Source: Citreimonas salinaria
GTDB lineage: Bacteria; Pseudomonadota; Alphaproteobacteria; Rhodobacterales; Rhodobacteraceae
Assembly (NCBI RefSeq): GCF_900107235.1
Contig: NZ_FNPF01000003.1
Coordinates: 124,001 to 188,000, forward strand
DNA: 64,000 bases
Reading direction: 5' to 3'
Position 1 is the first letter of the stretch. Each line of letters begins with the position of its first letter. This document shows, one piece after another, positions 61,017-64,000 of this stretch. The position numbers were made by a program, and so were the translations under genes. The notes beneath the pieces are model-generated. The model saw only the letters and a program-made list of their open reading frames with translations, was not told the DNA's origin and did no database searches.

Positions 61017-64000
61017 TCTGCTTTGCCCCCTCGGGATCGAAGAACACCGGGTCGACGATGCGCGCCTCGATCGCGGTCTTGCCGTCGTCGCGCATGAAGG
61101 TCAGCACCTCGCCCATCCGCTCGGGACCGCGATGCGCCAGCCCCATCGCGATGCCGTGGCCCAGCGTGGGCGAGTGGTAGCTGGAGGTCACGCGTCCTTC
61201 GGTGTTGCGCTGGCCGTTGACGTTGGTGCCTTCGGTCACGGCGTAGGCGCCGTCGGGCAGAACCGAGCCGTCGAGCGTCTTCAGGCCGACCAGCTTCCAC
61301 CGGTCGGGGTCGGTCATGTGGCTTCGGGCCTGCGCGCGCTTGCCCAGGTAGTCGTCCTTCTTCTTCGAGATCGCCCAGTCGAGGCCCAGGTCCTGCGGGA
61401 TGACCGTGCCGTCGGTCTCGTCCCCGATCATGATGAAGCCCTTCTCGGCGCGCATCACGTGCAGCGCCTCGGTGCCGTAGGGGGTGATCTGCCACTCGGC
61501 GCCGGCGTCCACGATCCTGTCCCACAGCGCGCGCGCCTGCCCCGCCGGCACGGCGATCTCGTAGCTGAGTTCGCCCGAGAACGAGATGCGGAAGACGCGC
61601 ACCGGGTGGCCGGCAAGCTGGCCCTCGGCAAAGGCCATGAAGGGCAGCGTTTCGGCCGAAACGTCTATGCCGCCCAGCTTTTCCAGCAGCTTGCGCGCGT
61701 TCGGGCCGACCACGGCGATCTGCGCGAATTGTTCGGTCAGGTTGGCGGTGTAGACCTTCCAGTCCCACCATTCGGTCTGCAGCCAGTCCTCCATGTGGGC
61801 ATGGATGCGGTCGGCGCCGCCGGTGGTGGTGTGGCACAGGAACGTGTCGTCATCCAGCCGCGCGACCACGCCGTCGTCGATCAGGAAGCCGTTCTCGGAG
61901 CACATCAACCCGTAGCGGCAGCGGCCGGGTTTCAGCGTGCTCATCATGTTGGTGTAGAGCATGTCGAGGAAGCGGCCCGCATCCGGCCCCTTCACCACGA
62001 TCTTGCCCAGCGTCGAGGCGTCGAGCAGCCCGAGGCTGCCGCGGGTCGCGTCGATCTCGCGCGCGACGGCGGCGTGCTTGTCCTCGCCCGCGCGAGGGTA
62101 GCAGTAGGGCCGGCGCCATTGGCCCACCGGCTCCCACTTGGCGCCGTGGGTTTCGTGCCAGTCGTGCAGCGGCGTGCGGCGGATCGGCTGGAACAGCGGA
62201 CCGCGCGCCTCGCCCGCGATGGCGCCCATCGACACCGGCGTGTAGGGCGGCCGGAAGGTGGTGGTGCCGACCTGCGGGATCGGTGCGTTCAACGCCCGAG
62301 AAAGTACGGCCAGTCCATTGATGTTGCTCATCTTTCCCTGGTCGGTGGCCATACCCAGCGTGGTGTAGCGCTTGGTGTGCTCGACCGACTCGAAGCCCTC
62401 CTGCGCGGCGAGATGCACGTCCGAGACCTTCACGTCGTTCTGGAAGTCGAGGAACGCTTTGGCGCGCAGCGCGTGGGGTGCCCCCTGCGGCATCATCCAG
62501 ACCGGGGCGAGCGGCGCCTCGGCCGGTTGTTCCGCGTCGGGCGCGGACGCGTCGGACGGGGTGCCGCCGAGATCGCGCGCGGCGGTTTTTCCGGCCTTTT
62601 CAGCATCTTTCAGGATGGAGCTCAGGTCCCCCTGCCCGTTCGCGGCGCCTGCGGCGATGACGTTGGATGCGCCATCCTGACCGATCGGCGCGCGGTCGGG
62701 ATCGGGGCGGAAGGCTGCCGCGGCCTCGTCCCAGACCAGCTTGCCGCCGCAATGCGACCACAGGTGCACGACCGGCGACCATCCGCCCGACATGGCGACC
62801 GCGTCGCAGGCGATGGTCTCGAGCGGCGTGCCCTCACCCGCCTGGGCGCAGATTTCGACGCCGGTGAGGGCGCGCGTGCCGTTGACCTGTGCGATGCCGC
62901 GGCCGGTCAGCACGCGGATGCCGGCGGCCTGCGCCTCGGCCATCAGGGCGCCGCCACCCTCGGGTCGTGCGTCCAGCACCGCCGGGACCGTCAGCCCCGC
63001 GCGGTGATGCGCCAGCGCCGTGCGGTAGGCGTCGTCGTTGTTGGTCACCACCACCAGCCGGTCGCCGGCCGAGACGCCCCAGTTGACGATGTAGTCGCGC
63101 ACGGCCGAGGCCAGCATCACGCCGGGACGGTCGTTGCCCGCGAAGGGCAGCGGACGCTCGATCGCGCCGGTGGCGGTCACGATGCGCCCCGCGCGGATGC
63201 GCCACAGCCGGTGGCGCGGGCCGGGCGCGTCGGGCGCATGATCCGCCAGACGCTCGTAACCCAGGACGTAGCCGTGGTCGTACAGCCCCGCCCCCTGGAG
63301 GCGCAGGCGCAGCGTGACGTTCGGCATGTTGTCGAGCGCCTGCAGCGTGTCGCCGATCCAGTCCTCGGGCGTCTTGCCGTCGATCGTGCCGCCGTCGACC
63401 GGCGCGCGGCCGCCCCAATGGCCCGTCTGCTCGACCAGCAGCACGCGCAGCCCGGATTCGCCCGCCGTCTTCGCCGCCTGCAGGCCGGCCACGCCGCCTC
63501 CGACCACCAGTACGTCGGTGTGGTGGTGGAAATGCTCATAGCGGTCGGGATCGCGCGCCTCGACCGCAGGCGCGCGGCCAAGACCGGCCGAATGGCGGAT
63601 GAACGGTTCGTAGACGTGTTTCCAGAAGGCGCGGGGATGGATGAACATCTTGTAGTAGAAGCCAGCGGGCAGGAACCGCGACAGCGCCGCGTTCACCGCG
63701 CCCACGTCGTAGTCGAGGCTGGGCCAGCAATTCTGCGAGGCGGCCTGCAGCCCGTCGAACAGTTCTGTCGTGGTGGCGCGGGCGTTGGGCTCGAACCGGT
63801 CGCCCTGCCCCAGCCCGACCAGCGCGTTCGGCTCCTCGGCGCCCGAGGCGATCACCCCGCGCGGGCGGTGATACTTGAAGCTGCGCCCGACCAGTGTGCG
63901 GCCCGAGGCAAGCAGCGCCGAGGCGAGCGTGTCGCCCGGATGGCCGCGCAACGTGGTCCCGTCGAAGGTGAAGCTGACCTGGCGGCTGCGGTCGATCAGC
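61009..64000 (-). CDS. soxA: Sarcosine oxidase alpha subunit, partial
   Basis: 996 residues are visible and the frame runs off the window end; since SoxA is about 1000 aa, only a few N-terminal residues should be missing. N-terminal SFTFDGTTLRGHPGDTLASALLASGRTLVGRSFKYHRPRGV is the Fer2-like domain. VLVVGGGVAGLQAAKTAGESGLRVLLVEQ binds dinucleotide, and the C-terminal ~400 residues (from RRTPLHDWHETHGAKWEPVGQWRRPYCYPR) are the GcvT-like tetrahydrofolate domain. The complex oxidises sarcosine, making glycine, H2O2 and methylene-THF. Overlaps soxG. Confidence 0.95.
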   Translation of the reverse strand, partial: LIDRSRQVSFTFDGTTLRGHPGDTLASALLASGRTLVGRSFKYHRPRGVIASGAEEPNALVGLGQGDRFEPNARATTTELFDGLQAASQNCWPSLDYDVGAVNAALSRFLPAGFYYKMFIHPRAFWKHVYEPFIRHSAGLGRAPAVEARDPDRYEHFHHHTDVLVVGGGVAGLQAAKTAGESGLRVLLVEQTGHWGGRAPVDGGTIDGKTPEDWIGDTLQALDNMPNVTLRLRLQGAGLYDHGYVLGYERLADHAPDAPGPRHRLWRIRAGRIVTATGAIERPLPFAGNDRPGVMLASAVRDYIVNWGVSAGDRLVVVTNNDDAYRTALAHHRAGLTVPAVLDARPEGGGALMAEAQAAGIRVLTGRGIAQVNGTRALTGVEICAQAGEGTPLETIACDAVAMSGGWSPVVHLWSHCGGKLVWDEAAAAFRPDPDRAPIGQDGASNVIAAGAANGQGDLSSILKDAEKAGKTAARDLGGTPSDASAPDAEQPAEAPLAPVWMMPQGAPHALRAKAFLDFQNDVKVSDVHLAAQEGFESVEHTKRYTTLGMATDQGKMSNINGLAVLSRALNAPIPQVGTTTFRPPYTPVSMGAIAGEARGPLFQPIRRTPLHDWHETHGAKWEPVGQWRRPYCYPRAGEDKHAAVAREIDATRGSLGLLDASTLGKIVVKGPDAGRFLDMLYTNMMSTLKPGRCRYGLMCSENGFLIDDGVVARLDDDTFLCHTTTGGADRIHAHMEDWLQTEWWDWKVYTANLTEQFAQIAVVGPNARKLLEKLGGIDVSAETLPFMAFAEGQLAGHPVRVFRISFSGELSYEIAVPAGQARALWDRIVDAGAEWQITPYGTEALHVMRAEKGFIMIGDETDGTVIPQDLGLDWAISKKKDDYLGKRAQARSHMTDPDRWKLVGLKTLDGSVLPDGAYAVTEGTNVNGQRNTEGRVTSSYHSPTLGHGIAMGLAHRGPERMGEVLTFMRDDGKTAIEARIVDPVFFDPEGAKQNV

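Overview
The window reads as a chromosomal segment of a GC-rich alphaproteobacterium, most likely in the Rhodobacterales (Roseobacter/Rhodobacter group). The evidence is a gene-transfer-agent (GTA) type capsid cluster with the small g3.5 gene, the order of the housekeeping operons, a 208-aa L9 and a BioY/sarcosine oxidase/malate synthase G gene set. Coding density is very high, many neighbouring genes overlap by ATGA, and codon use looks even throughout. I see no integrase, transposase or CRISPR array.

Layout. 1-6091 (minus strand): the head half of a GTA cluster, in transcription order terminase small subunit (g1), terminase large subunit (g2), portal (g3), g3.5, prohead protease (g4), HK97 major capsid (g5), head-tail connector (g6) and a cut head-tail adaptor (g7). 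6357-8605 (plus): aminotransferase, a TfoX C-terminal domain protein, a Pmp3-type peptide and a DUF4112 protein. 8682-12558: ndk, an ABC-F ATPase, a MarC protein and a retropepsin-like protease. 12563-14483 (minus): pepA-holC.

14611-22062 (plus) is an envelope and maturation operon, lptF-lptG-lptD-surA-pdxA-rsmA: LptFG and LptD move LPS from inner to outer membrane and SurA chaperones LptD and other barrel proteins. 22131-26582 (minus): DUF4167, prfA-prmC (release factor and its methylase), DUF1499 and agmatinase. 26707: mazG. 27765-29903 (minus): fabD-fabG-acpP. 30139-31380 (plus): rpsF-rpsR-rplI. 31876-33450 (minus): tRNA-Leu(UAG) followed by trigger factor. 33699-37728: a Hint-fold protein, the NAD(P)H-hydrate repair enzyme and glnB-glnA.

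38010-45086: an orphan membrane protein, a DUF3445 heme-protein relative, bioY, pntA-pntB, an isoprenylcysteine-methyltransferase-like protein and a metallo-beta-lactamase-fold protein with a degenerate metal motif. 45233-50157 (plus): kynureninase, a two-subunit molybdenum hydroxylase (isoquinoline 1-oxidoreductase type) and an EamA exporter. 50323-60170: a class I glutamine amidotransferase, malate synthase G, an Atm1-type ABC exporter, a LysM protein, a LOG-family protein, RarD and Fe/Mn superoxide dismutase. 60447-64000 (minus): soxG and soxA of heterotetrameric sarcosine oxidase, soxA running off the edge.

The least expected signal is a dispersed 78-bp repeat present three times without gaps (31724-31801 +, 38771-38848 -, 50209-50286 +). 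Every copy lies between converging genes. Each ends in a GTGTCCCA...TGGGACAC palindrome and carries an in-register TAA; in one copy that TAA is the stop codon of the neighbouring gene.
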